Positions 17,310 through 25,033 of a stretch of DNA of 57,126 nucleotides are shown here, piece after piece. The position numbers and the translations under genes are program-made. The stretch comes from an uncultured Oscillospiraceae bacterium (GTDB taxonomy: Bacteria; Bacillota; Clostridia; Oscillospirales; Oscillospiraceae). The notes under the pieces were generated by a model. The model saw only the letters and a program-made list of their open reading frames with translations, was not told the DNA's origin and ran no database searches. Each line of letters starts with the position of its first letter. Position 1 is the first letter of the stretch. Location of the stretch: assembly GCA_947624065.1 (NCBI GenBank), contig CANQIO010000007.1, positions 1-57,126 of the forward strand, given 5' to 3'.

Positions 17310-17375
17310 GTGACAAAAATGTAAGATATTTGTAATGGCCTATCGATTGCACCTTTGTGATTTTTTTGATAAACT
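17310..17375 (+). promoter_or_regulatory. Promoter of the PAP2-flippase-pssA-psd genes
   Basis: GTGACA, GTAAGA and GTAATG begin at 17310, 17321 and 17332 (11-bp period). A sigma-A-like TTGCAC (17347-17352), 17 bp, TAAACT (17370-17375) follows. It lies in the 135-bp gap between the GT2 and PAP2 genes. Confidence 0.6.
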
Positions 17376-17429
17376 GTAGATAATATCCCCGCTGAGCCCG
17401 TCCGCTGGACAGGAAGGAGACGCCGATCC

Positions 17430-18104
17430 ATGACCCTGCCCCGCCCTGTCCGGAAGCTGGCCGGTTCGCCCGGTCTCTGGCCGCTCGTCTTTTCGTTTGT
17501 CTTTCAGTGCCTGGTCTACAGCGGCAGCCGGCTCATCACGGCCGGCTGGGGGCACACGGACATGACCACGGCCTTCGACGCGGCGACGCCTTTTTGGCCC
17601 TGGACAGTGGCCGTCTATGTGGCCGCCTATCTCTTTTGGGCCGTCAACTATAACCTGGCCGCCCTGGACGGCGGCAGCGGGGCCTGGCGGTTCCTGGCGG
17701 CGGACGCGCTGGGAAAGACGGTCTGCCTGGCTGTATTTTTCGTGCTGCCCACCGCCAACGTCCGCCCCCCTATCCCGGACGGCGCGGCGCTGGGCTGGCT
17801 GATGGGGCTGATCCGTCTGCTGGACACGCCGGACAACCTGTTCCCCTCCGTCCACTGCTTCAACAGCTGGCTCTGCTGGGCAGGGCTCCGGGGCCGGCGG
17901 GACATCCCGGCACCCTGGCGGCACCTCTCCCTGGCGTTCGCCCTGGCCATCGGCGTGTCCACGCTGACCACCAAGCAGCATGTGATCGCGGACGTGGCCG
18001 CCGGCTTCGTTCTGGCGGAGCTGTGCTGGCAGGCCGCCGGGCACACCGGGCTGGGCGCCTGGTACGGACGGCTCTGGGGCCGAAAAAAGAACGCCCCTCT
18101 CTGA
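17430..18104 (+). CDS. PAP2-family membrane phosphatase/phosphotransferase
   Basis: Polytopic membrane protein of 224 residues with PAP2 active-site motifs: PSVHCFNSW (PSxH) and TTKQHVIADVAAG (catalytic His and Asp). The first PAP2 motif is weakly kept. Members act on lipid phosphates such as phosphatidate, PGP or undecaprenyl pyrophosphate, or transfer head groups like inositol phosphorylceramide synthase. Its place before a flippase-like gene, pssA and psd favours a lipid substrate. The ATG at 17430 follows AGGAAGGAGACG. Confidence 0.85.
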   Translation: MTLPRPVRKLAGSPGLWPLVFSFVFQCLVYSGSRLITAGWGHTDMTTAFDAATPFWPWTVAVYVAAYLFWAVNYNLAALDGGSGAWRFLAADALGKTVCLAVFFVLPTANVRPPIPDGAALGWLMGLIRLLDTPDNLFPSVHCFNSWLCWAGLRGRRDIPAPWRHLSLAFALAIGVSTLTTKQHVIADVAAGFVLAELCWQAAGHTGLGAWYGRLWGRKKNAPL

Positions 18105-18133
18105 CGAGGGTGCCAGGAGAGGAGCGGACGGCA

Positions 18134-19174
18134 GTGAGCAAAAAAGTTAAGCAGGCCGTCCTGGACGCGCTCCTCTTCGTGGGGCTGCTGGCCCTGACCT
18201 TATACATGGTGTTCCACGGGGAGGACCTGGGCGACATCCGGGACGCCATTCGGGACTGCGACGAGCGCTGGCTCATCCCCGCGATCGCCTGCGTGCTGGT
18301 GTTCATCGGCGGCGAGAGCGTCATCATCCGGCTGCTGCTGCGCTCCTGCGGCATAAAGCTGGGCGGCTGCCGGTGCTTTCTCGTCTCCTCCGCGGGCTTT
18401 TTCTTCTCCGCCGTCACCCCCTCCGCCGGGGGCGGCCAGCCCATGCAGGTCTATCTTTTGAACCGGGAGAGGGTCCCCGTGCCGGTGGCCGCCGTGGCGC
18501 TCATGGCCGTGACCATCACCTATAAGCTGGTGCTGGTGGCCGTGGGGGCCGCCATGGCCCTGTTCCGGCTGGACTGGCTGCGTGTCCGGTTCGACGACCT
18601 GATGTTCCTGTTCTGGATCGGCCTGGCGCTGACCGTGGGTTTCACGGCGCTGCTGCTGATCCTGGTGTTCCACCCCAGTCTGGCCAAAGCGGCCATGGAC
18701 GGCGGGCACCGGCTGCTGGTCCGGCTGCGTATCCTGCGCCACAAGCAGTCCCGGCGGGAGAAGCTCCTGGACGCCATGGAGCGCTACCATGAGACGGCGG
18801 CCTATTTCAAGACCCACATGGGGCTGATGGTGCTGGTGCAGCTCATCACCTTCGTCCAGCGGTTCGCCCTGTTCACGGTCCCCTGGCTGGTATACCGGGC
18901 CTTCGGGCTGGCGGGCCAGAGCTGGGCAGACATCGCGCTGGCTCAGGCGGTGATCTCCGTGGCGGCGGACATGCTCCCCCTGCCGGGGGGCATGGGCGTG
19001 ACGGAGGCGCTGTTCCTGACCGTATTCGCGCCGGTGTTCGGGGAGCTGGCCCTGCCGGCCATGGTCCTGAGCCGGGGGGCGGACTTTTACTGCCGGCTGC
19101 TGATCTCGGCGGCCTTCACGGCAGTGGCGTTCCTGGTGCTGGGGCGCCGCAAAGGAAGAGAGGTGGAATCATGA
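18134..19174 (+). CDS. LPG-synthase-TM/UPF0104 flippase-like membrane protein
   Basis: A 346-residue protein with about seven to eight hydrophobic helices of the lysylphosphatidylglycerol synthase transmembrane family, the half of MprF that flips lipids. The family pattern is seen in SAGFFFSAVTPSAGGGQPMQ and in LPLPGGMGVTEA. The aminoacyl-transferase half of MprF is absent, as in many stand-alone members. The GTG at 18134 after AGGAGAGGAG is chosen. It overlaps pssA by 4 bp, which argues for a role in moving phospholipids or glycolipids made by this operon. Confidence 0.85.
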   Translation: MSKKVKQAVLDALLFVGLLALTLYMVFHGEDLGDIRDAIRDCDERWLIPAIACVLVFIGGESVIIRLLLRSCGIKLGGCRCFLVSSAGFFFSAVTPSAGGGQPMQVYLLNRERVPVPVAAVALMAVTITYKLVLVAVGAAMALFRLDWLRVRFDDLMFLFWIGLALTVGFTALLLILVFHPSLAKAAMDGGHRLLVRLRILRHKQSRREKLLDAMERYHETAAYFKTHMGLMVLVQLITFVQRFALFTVPWLVYRAFGLAGQSWADIALAQAVISVAADMLPLPGGMGVTEALFLTVFAPVFGELALPAMVLSRGADFYCRLLISAAFTAVAFLVLGRRKGREVES

Positions 19175-19839
19175 TCGGCATCTATGACTATACCGTCATC
19201 CTTACATATCTGAGTCTGATCTCCTCCGTATTCGGGATCTTCTGCGCCTGCTCCGGCCACCTCCGCTGGGCGCTGGCGTGCCTGGCGGTGTCCGGGCTGC
19301 TGGACGCCTTCGACGGGAAGGTGGCCCGCACGAAAAAGGACCGCACCGACCTGGGAAAGGCCTTTGGCGTGCAGCTGGACTCCCTGTGCGACATCGTCTG
19401 CTTCGGGACGTTGCCGGTGGTCATCTGCTACTTTCTGGGGATGAACAACTTCTTCGGCATGGCGGTCCTGGCGCTGTACTGTCTGGCGGGGCTGATCCGG
19501 CTGGCATGGTTCAACGTCACCACCGACACCGCGCCCCCGCGGGAGGACGGGAAAAAATACTATGAGGGCCTGCCCATCACCTCCATCGCGGTGATCCTGC
19601 CTGTCTTTTACGCGGTGGGCACGCTGTGGCCGATCCTGGTGTTGTACGGGCTGCCTGCCGTCATGCTGGCGACGGGGCTGCTGTTCGTGCTGCGCTTTCC
19701 CTTCCGCAAACCCACCAACAAAGAGCTCATGTTGCTCATCGCCTTCGTGGCGGTGGTGGTGCTGTATATTCTGGCCTGCCACCTGTGGGGCAGCCCGCTG
19801 CCCTGGAAATGGGTGCTGCGCAGGGTGCGCACCCCATGA
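19171..19839 (+). CDS. pssA: CDP-diacylglycerol-serine O-phosphatidyltransferase
   Basis: Makes phosphatidylserine from CDP-diacylglycerol and serine in the membrane. The 222-residue protein has the CDP-alcohol phosphotransferase signature spread over DGKVAR, then G, then D and D (DAFDGKVARTK and GVQLDSLCD), plus about six hydrophobic helices. The neighbouring psd gene separates it from other CDP-alcohol transferases such as PgsA. It overlaps the flippase gene and the psd gene by 4 bp each, so translation is coupled along the pathway. Confidence 0.92.
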   Translation: MIGIYDYTVILTYLSLISSVFGIFCACSGHLRWALACLAVSGLLDAFDGKVARTKKDRTDLGKAFGVQLDSLCDIVCFGTLPVVICYFLGMNNFFGMAVLALYCLAGLIRLAWFNVTTDTAPPREDGKKYYEGLPITSIAVILPVFYAVGTLWPILVLYGLPAVMLATGLLFVLRFPFRKPTNKELMLLIAFVAVVVLYILACHLWGSPLPWKWVLRRVRTP

Positions 19840-20675
19840 GAGCGGCGGAATTCCTATATGGCACGGCCCCGGGGCGTCTGCTGCTCCGGGGCCTGACCCG
19901 TCCCTGGTTCTCCCTCCTGGGCGGCCGGGTGCTGGACAGCCGCCTCTCCGCCCTGGCCGTGAGGCCCTATATCCGGGCCCATGGCATCGACATGACAGCG
20001 TGCCCGAGGGACCGGTTCCGCTCCTTCAACGACTTCTTCACCCGGACCCTGGCTCCGGACGCCCGGCCGGTGGACCCGGACCCGGCGGCGCTGGTGAGCC
20101 CCTGCGATGGGCGGCTGACGGTCTGGCCCATCGAGCCGGACGGGCGCTTTCCCGTGAAGGGGACCGCCTATACTCTGGCGGGGCTGCTGCGGGATGAGGC
20201 GCTGGCGGCGGAGTTTTCCGGCGGGCTCGTGTGGCTGTTCCGGCTGTGCCCGGAGGATTATCACCGCTATATCTGGCCCGTGGACGGGCCCAGGGGCCCG
20301 GCGGTGCGCATCCCCGGCCTCTATCACACCGTCCAGCCTCTGGAGCGGGGTCAGCGGCCGGTGTACCATGAGAACACGCGGGAGTACTGCCGCGTAGATT
20401 CGGACCGGTTCGGTCCGGTGGTCATGATGGAGGTGGGGGCGCTGCTGGTGGGCCGCATCGAGAACCGGCCCGGCGACGGCCCTGCCGTCCGGGGCGCGGA
20501 AAAGGGCAACTTCGCCTTCGGCGGCTCCACGGTCATCCTGATCACCCGTGCCGGCGCGGCGGTCCCGGACGCGCCCTTCGCCGACGCCTCGGCCAAGGGG
20601 ATGGAAACGCCGGTCCGCCAGGGCCAGCGCATAGGCCGGGCAGACCGGACCGCCGCGGCGCAGATAAAAAGGTGA
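19836..20675 (+). CDS. psd: Phosphatidylserine decarboxylase proenzyme
   Basis: Converts phosphatidylserine to phosphatidylethanolamine. The 279-residue proenzyme has SFNDFFTR, SPCDGRL with the protease Asp, YHRYIWPVDG with the conserved His, and FAFGGSTV near residue 230. The Ser of that GGST site becomes the pyruvoyl cofactor after self-cleavage, leaving a roughly 50-residue alpha chain. The C-terminal part is Ala/Arg-rich. It is the last gene of the lipid operon; a plus-strand terminator follows at 20705-20736. Confidence 0.93.
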   Translation: MRAAEFLYGTAPGRLLLRGLTRPWFSLLGGRVLDSRLSALAVRPYIRAHGIDMTACPRDRFRSFNDFFTRTLAPDARPVDPDPAALVSPCDGRLTVWPIEPDGRFPVKGTAYTLAGLLRDEALAAEFSGGLVWLFRLCPEDYHRYIWPVDGPRGPAVRIPGLYHTVQPLERGQRPVYHENTREYCRVDSDRFGPVVMMEVGALLVGRIENRPGDGPAVRGAEKGNFAFGGSTVILITRAGAAVPDAPFADASAKGMETPVRQGQRIGRADRTAAAQIKR

Positions 20676-20697
20676 CCGGTCTCTGCGACCGGTCACC
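20671..20697 (-). terminator. Terminator of the surface-protein gene
   Basis: Perfect 11-bp stem (20671-20681 with 20687-20697). On the minus strand it is followed by TTTTTATC. Confidence 0.8.
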
Positions 20698-20704
20698 TCA
20701 TTCA

Positions 20705-20736
20705 CGTCTCCGTTAAACCGGAGGCGTTTTGTTTTT
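20705..20736 (+). terminator. Terminator of the lipid operon
   Basis: Eight-bp stem with one G-T pair (20705-20712 with 20719-20726), followed by TTTTGTTTTT. Confidence 0.75.
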
Positions 20737-20746
20737 CAATACGGGC

Positions 20747-22966
20747 TTATTTGATGTTGCCCAACTCCGTGGTCCAGGTGCACTCGCCAAAGTGGCCCTT
20801 GTGCTCCGGCACGAACCAGCCCCAGTTGGTGACGACCTGGCCATTCTTGTTGACGCAGGTGCCCAGCTCCTGCCAGCCGCAGAGCAGACGGCCGTTGTCG
20901 CCGAAGCAGAACATCTTGTCGCCGACCGTCTGGAGCCCGGTCTGCATGACGCCGTTCTCGTCCAGATGGTACCACCAGCCGCTGTCGTCGCTCATGTACC
21001 AATCGTTCTTCACCGGCTCGCCCTCTTCGAAAACGAACCACTGGCCGTTCTCGTTCTTCTCCCAGGGGTAATCGCCGTCCTTGGGGGCCTCGGGGACCAC
21101 CGGCACGGGAGTCACCTCAGGCGCCGGGGTCTCCCCGGGCTCGGGAGACTGCTCCGGCGCAGGAGTCTGCTCCGGATCGGGGGACTGCTCCGGATCGGGA
21201 GTCTGCTCCGGGTCGGGGGTCAGTTCCGGATCGGGAGTCTGCCCAGGGACAGGGGACTGCTCCGGATCGGGAGTCTGTCCAGGGTTGGGATAGTTGGGGA
21301 CCATGGGGATGACCTCGGATTCCCTCGCGCCGCAGACGGTGCAGGCGCGCTCCTTCAAGCCCTCACGCTGATAATCGGCCTTCGTGATCGTCTTCCAATC
21401 GGCCCAGGAATGCTCGCCGGTGGCGGGGATCGCCTGGCTGTCCTTTGTGACGTCGCAGTTGGCGCAGTGGATGGACTTACTGCCCTCAGAAGAGCAGGTG
21501 GCCTCCTTATCGACGGTATAGAAGCTGTTCCAGCTGTGCTCGGCGCCGCTGGCATTGCTGCTGACCTTTACGACAGTGTTGCAGACGGTGCAGATCTCCT
21601 CCGTCACGGAGCCGCCGCAGCTGCTGATGGTCTTGGTGGTGGTCTTGTGTCCGGCGGCGGGCCTCACGTCGGCCTTCTGGGTAGCGCCGCACTTGGAGCA
21701 TACCTGCAGGGTATAGCCCCCGCTGGTGCAGGTGGGCAGAACGGTCGTGCCGCGGGTGAAGGAGTGGGAGGCCGGGAAGTATTCAGTATACCGCGTATCA
21801 CACATCGAACACTTCCACTGCGTCCAGCCCTTGGCGGTGCAGGTCCCGTCGAAGTGGTAGATCTTCACGGTGAAGTCGTGGCCGACCTTCACCGTCGCGC
21901 TGGCGGAAAAGCCGTCGGCCGTGACGGTGATGGTGGCAGTGCCTTCCTTGACGCCCTTCACGGTCGCGCTATTTCCAGAGCCGGAAACGGAGACGACGCC
22001 GCTGCCATCGCTGGACCAGGATACGTTCTTCATCGCGGCGCCAGCGGGCTTGGCGCTCACCGTCAGCGAAACAGTATCGCCCACGTGGATCTTGGCGGAC
22101 TTGGGCGACAGGGACACGCCCGTAAGGGTCTGGGTCGGGTCGACGCCCTTCTCCGCAGTGCTCTGGTTGATGCTGGGATCGTCTTTCTTATGCCAGTGGG
22201 CATAGACATCGCGGCCAGTATCAGGGTCGCCCTCCATGACCTGGGTGCCGCCCTTGAGACTGGTGAACCAGCCGTCAAACACGAAGCCTTCCCACTCGGT
22301 CGTGGTCCAGCTATAGACGATGCCCGTGAAGGGGACGCCGTACTGACGGGAGATTTTAAGCGTCCCGAAGTTGTTCTTCCAGCCGCTGGGGTGCATCTCG
22401 TAATGGACGACCGTCGGCTTGAACATGGCATACAGGGTATCCACGCTGTCATCGATGTGGGAGCCGGCAGAGACGCGCTTGCCGCTGGTCGTGATGTTCC
22501 ACTTCCAATACGTCTTTTCATCCGTGGGGTCGGTCAGGTCGACCTTCTCGGTGACGGGGCCGTCATACCAGCCGGAGAACGTCCAGCCGGTGCGGCTGGG
22601 AGAGGACAGGCTGCCCAGGACGCCGTCGGTCACCGTGGCGGTGCCATATTTGGCGTCATTCGCACCTACCAGCTTCACCGTACGCTCCTTTGTCGAGGGC
22701 GTGGGCGTCGCCGTGGGCACAGGCTCAGGCGTTTCCGTGGCCTCGGGCGTTGCCGTAGGCTCAGGGTCCTCTGTGGGCTCAGGGTCCTCCGTAGGCTCGG
22801 GGTCCTCCGTGGGCGCGGGCGTCTCCGCAGGTTCGGACGTCTCCGTGGGCTCAGACGTCTCCGTAGGCGCGGGCGTCTCCACGGGCTCATCCTCCACGGC
22901 AAGCGCCGGCACGACGAGCGCCAGCAGCATTACCAGAGCGAGGAGAAGCGTGAGGGATCTTTTCAT
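20747..22966 (-). CDS. Large secreted repeat protein with InlB-type, Ig-like and cell-wall-binding-like parts
   Basis: A 739-residue exported protein. A signal peptide (cleavage near ALAVEDE) is followed by a Pro/Thr/Glu repeat linker (about 25-95). A Listeria/Bacteroides InlB B-repeat-like region follows (RTGWTFSGWYDG and EGFVFDGWFTS, about 100-260), then a Big_2 Ig-like domain (TLTGVSLSPKSAKIHVGDTV onward, about 285-365). A Cys-rich section has repeated CxxC pairs and GHxW/EHSW motifs (about 375-560). A second Pro-rich repeat (PDPEQ, about 565-635) leads to a C-terminal WYYHLD-like cell-wall-binding region. No LPXTG is seen. It is probably displayed on the wall; the ligand is unknown. Confidence 0.85.
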   Translation of the reverse strand: MKRSLTLLLALVMLLALVVPALAVEDEPVETPAPTETSEPTETSEPAETPAPTEDPEPTEDPEPTEDPEPTATPEATETPEPVPTATPTPSTKERTVKLVGANDAKYGTATVTDGVLGSLSSPSRTGWTFSGWYDGPVTEKVDLTDPTDEKTYWKWNITTSGKRVSAGSHIDDSVDTLYAMFKPTVVHYEMHPSGWKNNFGTLKISRQYGVPFTGIVYSWTTTEWEGFVFDGWFTSLKGGTQVMEGDPDTGRDVYAHWHKKDDPSINQSTAEKGVDPTQTLTGVSLSPKSAKIHVGDTVSLTVSAKPAGAAMKNVSWSSDGSGVVSVSGSGNSATVKGVKEGTATITVTADGFSASATVKVGHDFTVKIYHFDGTCTAKGWTQWKCSMCDTRYTEYFPASHSFTRGTTVLPTCTSGGYTLQVCSKCGATQKADVRPAAGHKTTTKTISSCGGSVTEEICTVCNTVVKVSSNASGAEHSWNSFYTVDKEATCSSEGSKSIHCANCDVTKDSQAIPATGEHSWADWKTITKADYQREGLKERACTVCGARESEVIPMVPNYPNPGQTPDPEQSPVPGQTPDPELTPDPEQTPDPEQSPDPEQTPAPEQSPEPGETPAPEVTPVPVVPEAPKDGDYPWEKNENGQWFVFEEGEPVKNDWYMSDDSGWWYHLDENGVMQTGLQTVGDKMFCFGDNGRLLCGWQELGTCVNKNGQVVTNWGWFVPEHKGHFGECTWTTELGNIK

Positions 22967-23060
22967 TTTTTGGTCCTCCTTTCAACTTTGGGCCAAAGGT
23001 GATCTCAACAGTACGGCCCGGGGGGCCGGGATGGCCCCGGCGGGCTTTCCTGCCGAGATG

Positions 23061-23250
23061 ACAAAAGCGGCGCAGAGTCACCCCTGCACCGCAAAAAGGC
23101 AACAACACAAACCTCACCGGCTCTTGTAAAAACAACAGGGAGCGGGTATAATGAGGCGTGGCGCAGAATTCTGCTGTGTGGGAGGTTGAGCTCCTGCATA
23201 GGGCCGTGGGGCGGGCTAAACACCTCACGGCCTGCCCTTGTTATCTCGTG
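23061..23250 (-). ncRNA. Candidate small RNA of about 190 nt (6S-like not excluded)
   Basis: The gap between pncB and the surface-protein gene has its own minus-strand promoter (TTGCAC-17-TATAAT) and a terminator (stem 23067-23075 with 23084-23092, then TTTTGT). The predicted transcript is about 188 nt with no reading frame. It can form GGCCGTG/CACGGCC and a palindromic GCAGAATTCTGC hairpin. The block GTGAGGTGTTTAGCCCG resembles a conserved stretch of 6S RNA, and AAGGGCA near the 5' end can pair with TGCCTTT near the 3' end. It could instead be a long 5' leader of the surface-protein gene. Confidence 0.45.
23124..23152 (+). promoter_or_regulatory. Plus-strand promoter-like sequence inside the RNA candidate
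   Basis: TTGTAA (23124-23129), 17 bp, TATAAT (23147-23152), opposing the minus-strand promoter at 23256-23284. No plus-strand gene follows, so it may give an antisense RNA or be fortuitous. Confidence 0.4.
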
Positions 23251-23255
23251 GCCAT

Positions 23256-23284
23256 ATTATAGCGGGTTTTCCTCAATAGTGCAA
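23256..23284 (-). promoter_or_regulatory. Promoter of the RNA candidate/surface-protein gene
   Basis: Minus-strand TTGCAC (23284-23279), 17 bp, TATAAT (23261-23256). Confidence 0.7.
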
Positions 23285-23326
23285 GGGGAAAAACACGCCG
23301 CAACTTCCAAATTCTGGCCTGTCCCG

Positions 23327-24775
23327 TCATTTTTTGGCGTGGAGCAGGTCATTTTTGATGTCCCAAAGTTTTTGGGACAGGTCCACGTAGTACCGGTGGG
23401 GATTTTCAAAACGGCGCACCTCGTCCCACAGCGTGTCCGTCTGGGCGGCGCAATAATCCCGGATCTGGCCAAGCGTGGGCTTTTCATACACCAGGCGCCC
23501 GCCCAGGAAGATGGGCCGCAGCAGCTCCCTGGCCTCAAAATCATAGACCGTTTTCCGCTTCCAGGTGGCCTCCGGGTCAAAGATCTCCAGCGTGCCGCTG
23601 TCGTCCACCGTCTCGTCCCAGAGGGTGAGATAGTCCGCCAGGGCCTTGCCCGTATCCCGGGCATAGAACCGCCAGAGCCTTTTGAAGTGGGGGATGGTGA
23701 TCTTGCCCACGTTTTCGCTGATCTTGATCTTGGGCGTGATGGCGCCGGAGGCGTCCTCCACGGCCACCAGCTTATAGACCCCGCCGAACACCGGCTCGCT
23801 GCGGGCGGTGATGAGCCGCTCGCCCACGCCGAAGCAGTCGATGCAGGCCCCCTGGCCCAGCAGGTCCCGGATCAGATACTCGTCCAGGGCGTTGGAGCAG
23901 GTGATGGTGCACTCGGTCCAGCCGGCCTCATCCAGCATCTGGCGGGCCTTCCGGGACAGATACGCCAGGTCCCCGGAGTCCAGACGGATACCGCATTTTT
24001 TGATGCCCAGGGGCTTGAGCACCTCGTCGAAGGCCCGGATGGCGTTGGGCACGCCGCTCTGCAGGGTGTTATAGGTGTCCACCAGCAGGGTGGCCGCAGT
24101 GGGATAGGTCTTGCAGTAGGCCCGGAAAGCGTCCAGCTCCGAGTCGAACATCTGCACCCAGGCGTGGGCCATGGTGCCCCCGGCGGGGACGCCGTACATC
24201 TGGTCGCTGAGGGCGCAGGCCGTCCCCGCGCAGCCGCCGATATAGGCCGCCCGGGCGCCCACCACCGCCGCGTCGCCGCCCTGGGCGCGGCGGGAGCCGA
24301 ATTCCAGCACCGTCCGGCCCTTGGCCGCCCGGACGATCCGGCTGGCCTTGGTGGCGATCAGGCTCTCATGGTTCACCATGCACAGCAGATAGGTCTCCAG
24401 CAGCTGGGCCTGGATGGCCGGGGCCCGGACCACCACCAGCGGCTCCCGGGGGAACACCGGCGTGCCCTCCGGCACCGCCCAGATGTCGCCGGTGAACCTG
24501 AAGTTTTCCAAATATTTCAAAAACTCTTCCGTGAACAGGCCCCTGCCCCGCAGGTAGGCGATATCCTCTGGCTCAAAGCGCAGGCTCTGCACATAATCGA
24601 TGATCTGCTCCAGGCCCGCGGCGATGGCAAAGCCGCCGCCGTCCGGCACCGTGCGGAAGAACAGATCGAAATAGGTGATCTTGTCCTCCATCCCGGCAGC
24701 GAGATAGCCGTTGCCCATGGTAAGCTCGTAAAAATCGCACAGCATCGTGAGATTGACGTTCCGGTCGTTCAGCAT
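23327..24775 (-). CDS. pncB: Nicotinate phosphoribosyltransferase
   Basis: NAD salvage enzyme joining nicotinate to PRPP with ATP hydrolysis, cytoplasmic, 482 residues (normal for the long Firmicute form). Family motifs include the N-terminal LCDFYELTMGNGYL, FGSRRAQGGDAA (phosphoribosyl region with the phosphorylated-His neighbourhood further on), GGTMAHAWVQ and GIRLDSGDLAYLSRKAR. The ATG at 24775 follows GAGGAGGACC. It has its own promoter, overlapping head-on with that of the divergent galactokinase-like gene. No nicotinate riboswitch was found in its short leader. Confidence 0.95.
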   Translation of the reverse strand: MLNDRNVNLTMLCDFYELTMGNGYLAAGMEDKITYFDLFFRTVPDGGGFAIAAGLEQIIDYVQSLRFEPEDIAYLRGRGLFTEEFLKYLENFRFTGDIWAVPEGTPVFPREPLVVVRAPAIQAQLLETYLLCMVNHESLIATKASRIVRAAKGRTVLEFGSRRAQGGDAAVVGARAAYIGGCAGTACALSDQMYGVPAGGTMAHAWVQMFDSELDAFRAYCKTYPTAATLLVDTYNTLQSGVPNAIRAFDEVLKPLGIKKCGIRLDSGDLAYLSRKARQMLDEAGWTECTITCSNALDEYLIRDLLGQGACIDCFGVGERLITARSEPVFGGVYKLVAVEDASGAITPKIKISENVGKITIPHFKRLWRFYARDTGKALADYLTLWDETVDDSGTLEIFDPEATWKRKTVYDFEARELLRPIFLGGRLVYEKPTLGQIRDYCAAQTDTLWDEVRRFENPHRYYVDLSQKLWDIKNDLLHAKK

Positions 24776-24852
24776 GACTGGTCCTCCTCTTTTGCGGATC
24801 GTTCCGGTCTATTTATAGTCCCTTTTATATTTATTTGTAATCTTAATTTTAC

Positions 24853-24890
24853 ATTATAGCCTTGAATCGTTCGGAAAGCAAATATATAAT
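24853..24890. promoter_or_regulatory. Overlapping divergent promoters for pncB and the GHMP kinase
   Basis: Plus strand: TTGAAT (24862-24867), 17 bp, TATAAT (24885-24890). Minus strand: TTGCTT (24881-24876), 17 bp, TATAAT (24858-24853). The two share the same 38 bp, so polymerases should exclude each other. Confidence 0.65.
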
Positions 24891-25033
24891 AGCTAAGTAT
24901 TTATGCTATACTAGAAACAATGGCGGACCATGCCTTCGGCAGCGCGCCGGACGGGACGGTCCGAGATGACGACAAATCCCTCCCCGTGCGGCTGGTCCGC
25001 CCGCGGAGGCCCATATGAGGCTGCGGAAAGAAA

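Noticed and set aside
23061-23250. Firm call as 6S RNA
   Set aside because: Size, promoter, terminator and a short conserved-looking block agree, but a continuous 6S rod could not be built by eye. It is left as a candidate RNA.
23150-23330. NAD-sensing riboswitch linked to pncB
   Set aside because: This region is downstream of pncB, not in its leader. No nadA- or pnuC-type motif was seen.
24920-25033. N-terminal extension of the galactokinase-like gene from ATG 24920
   Set aside because: An in-frame TGA at 25016-25018 interrupts it, and no Shine-Dalgarno site precedes the ATG.
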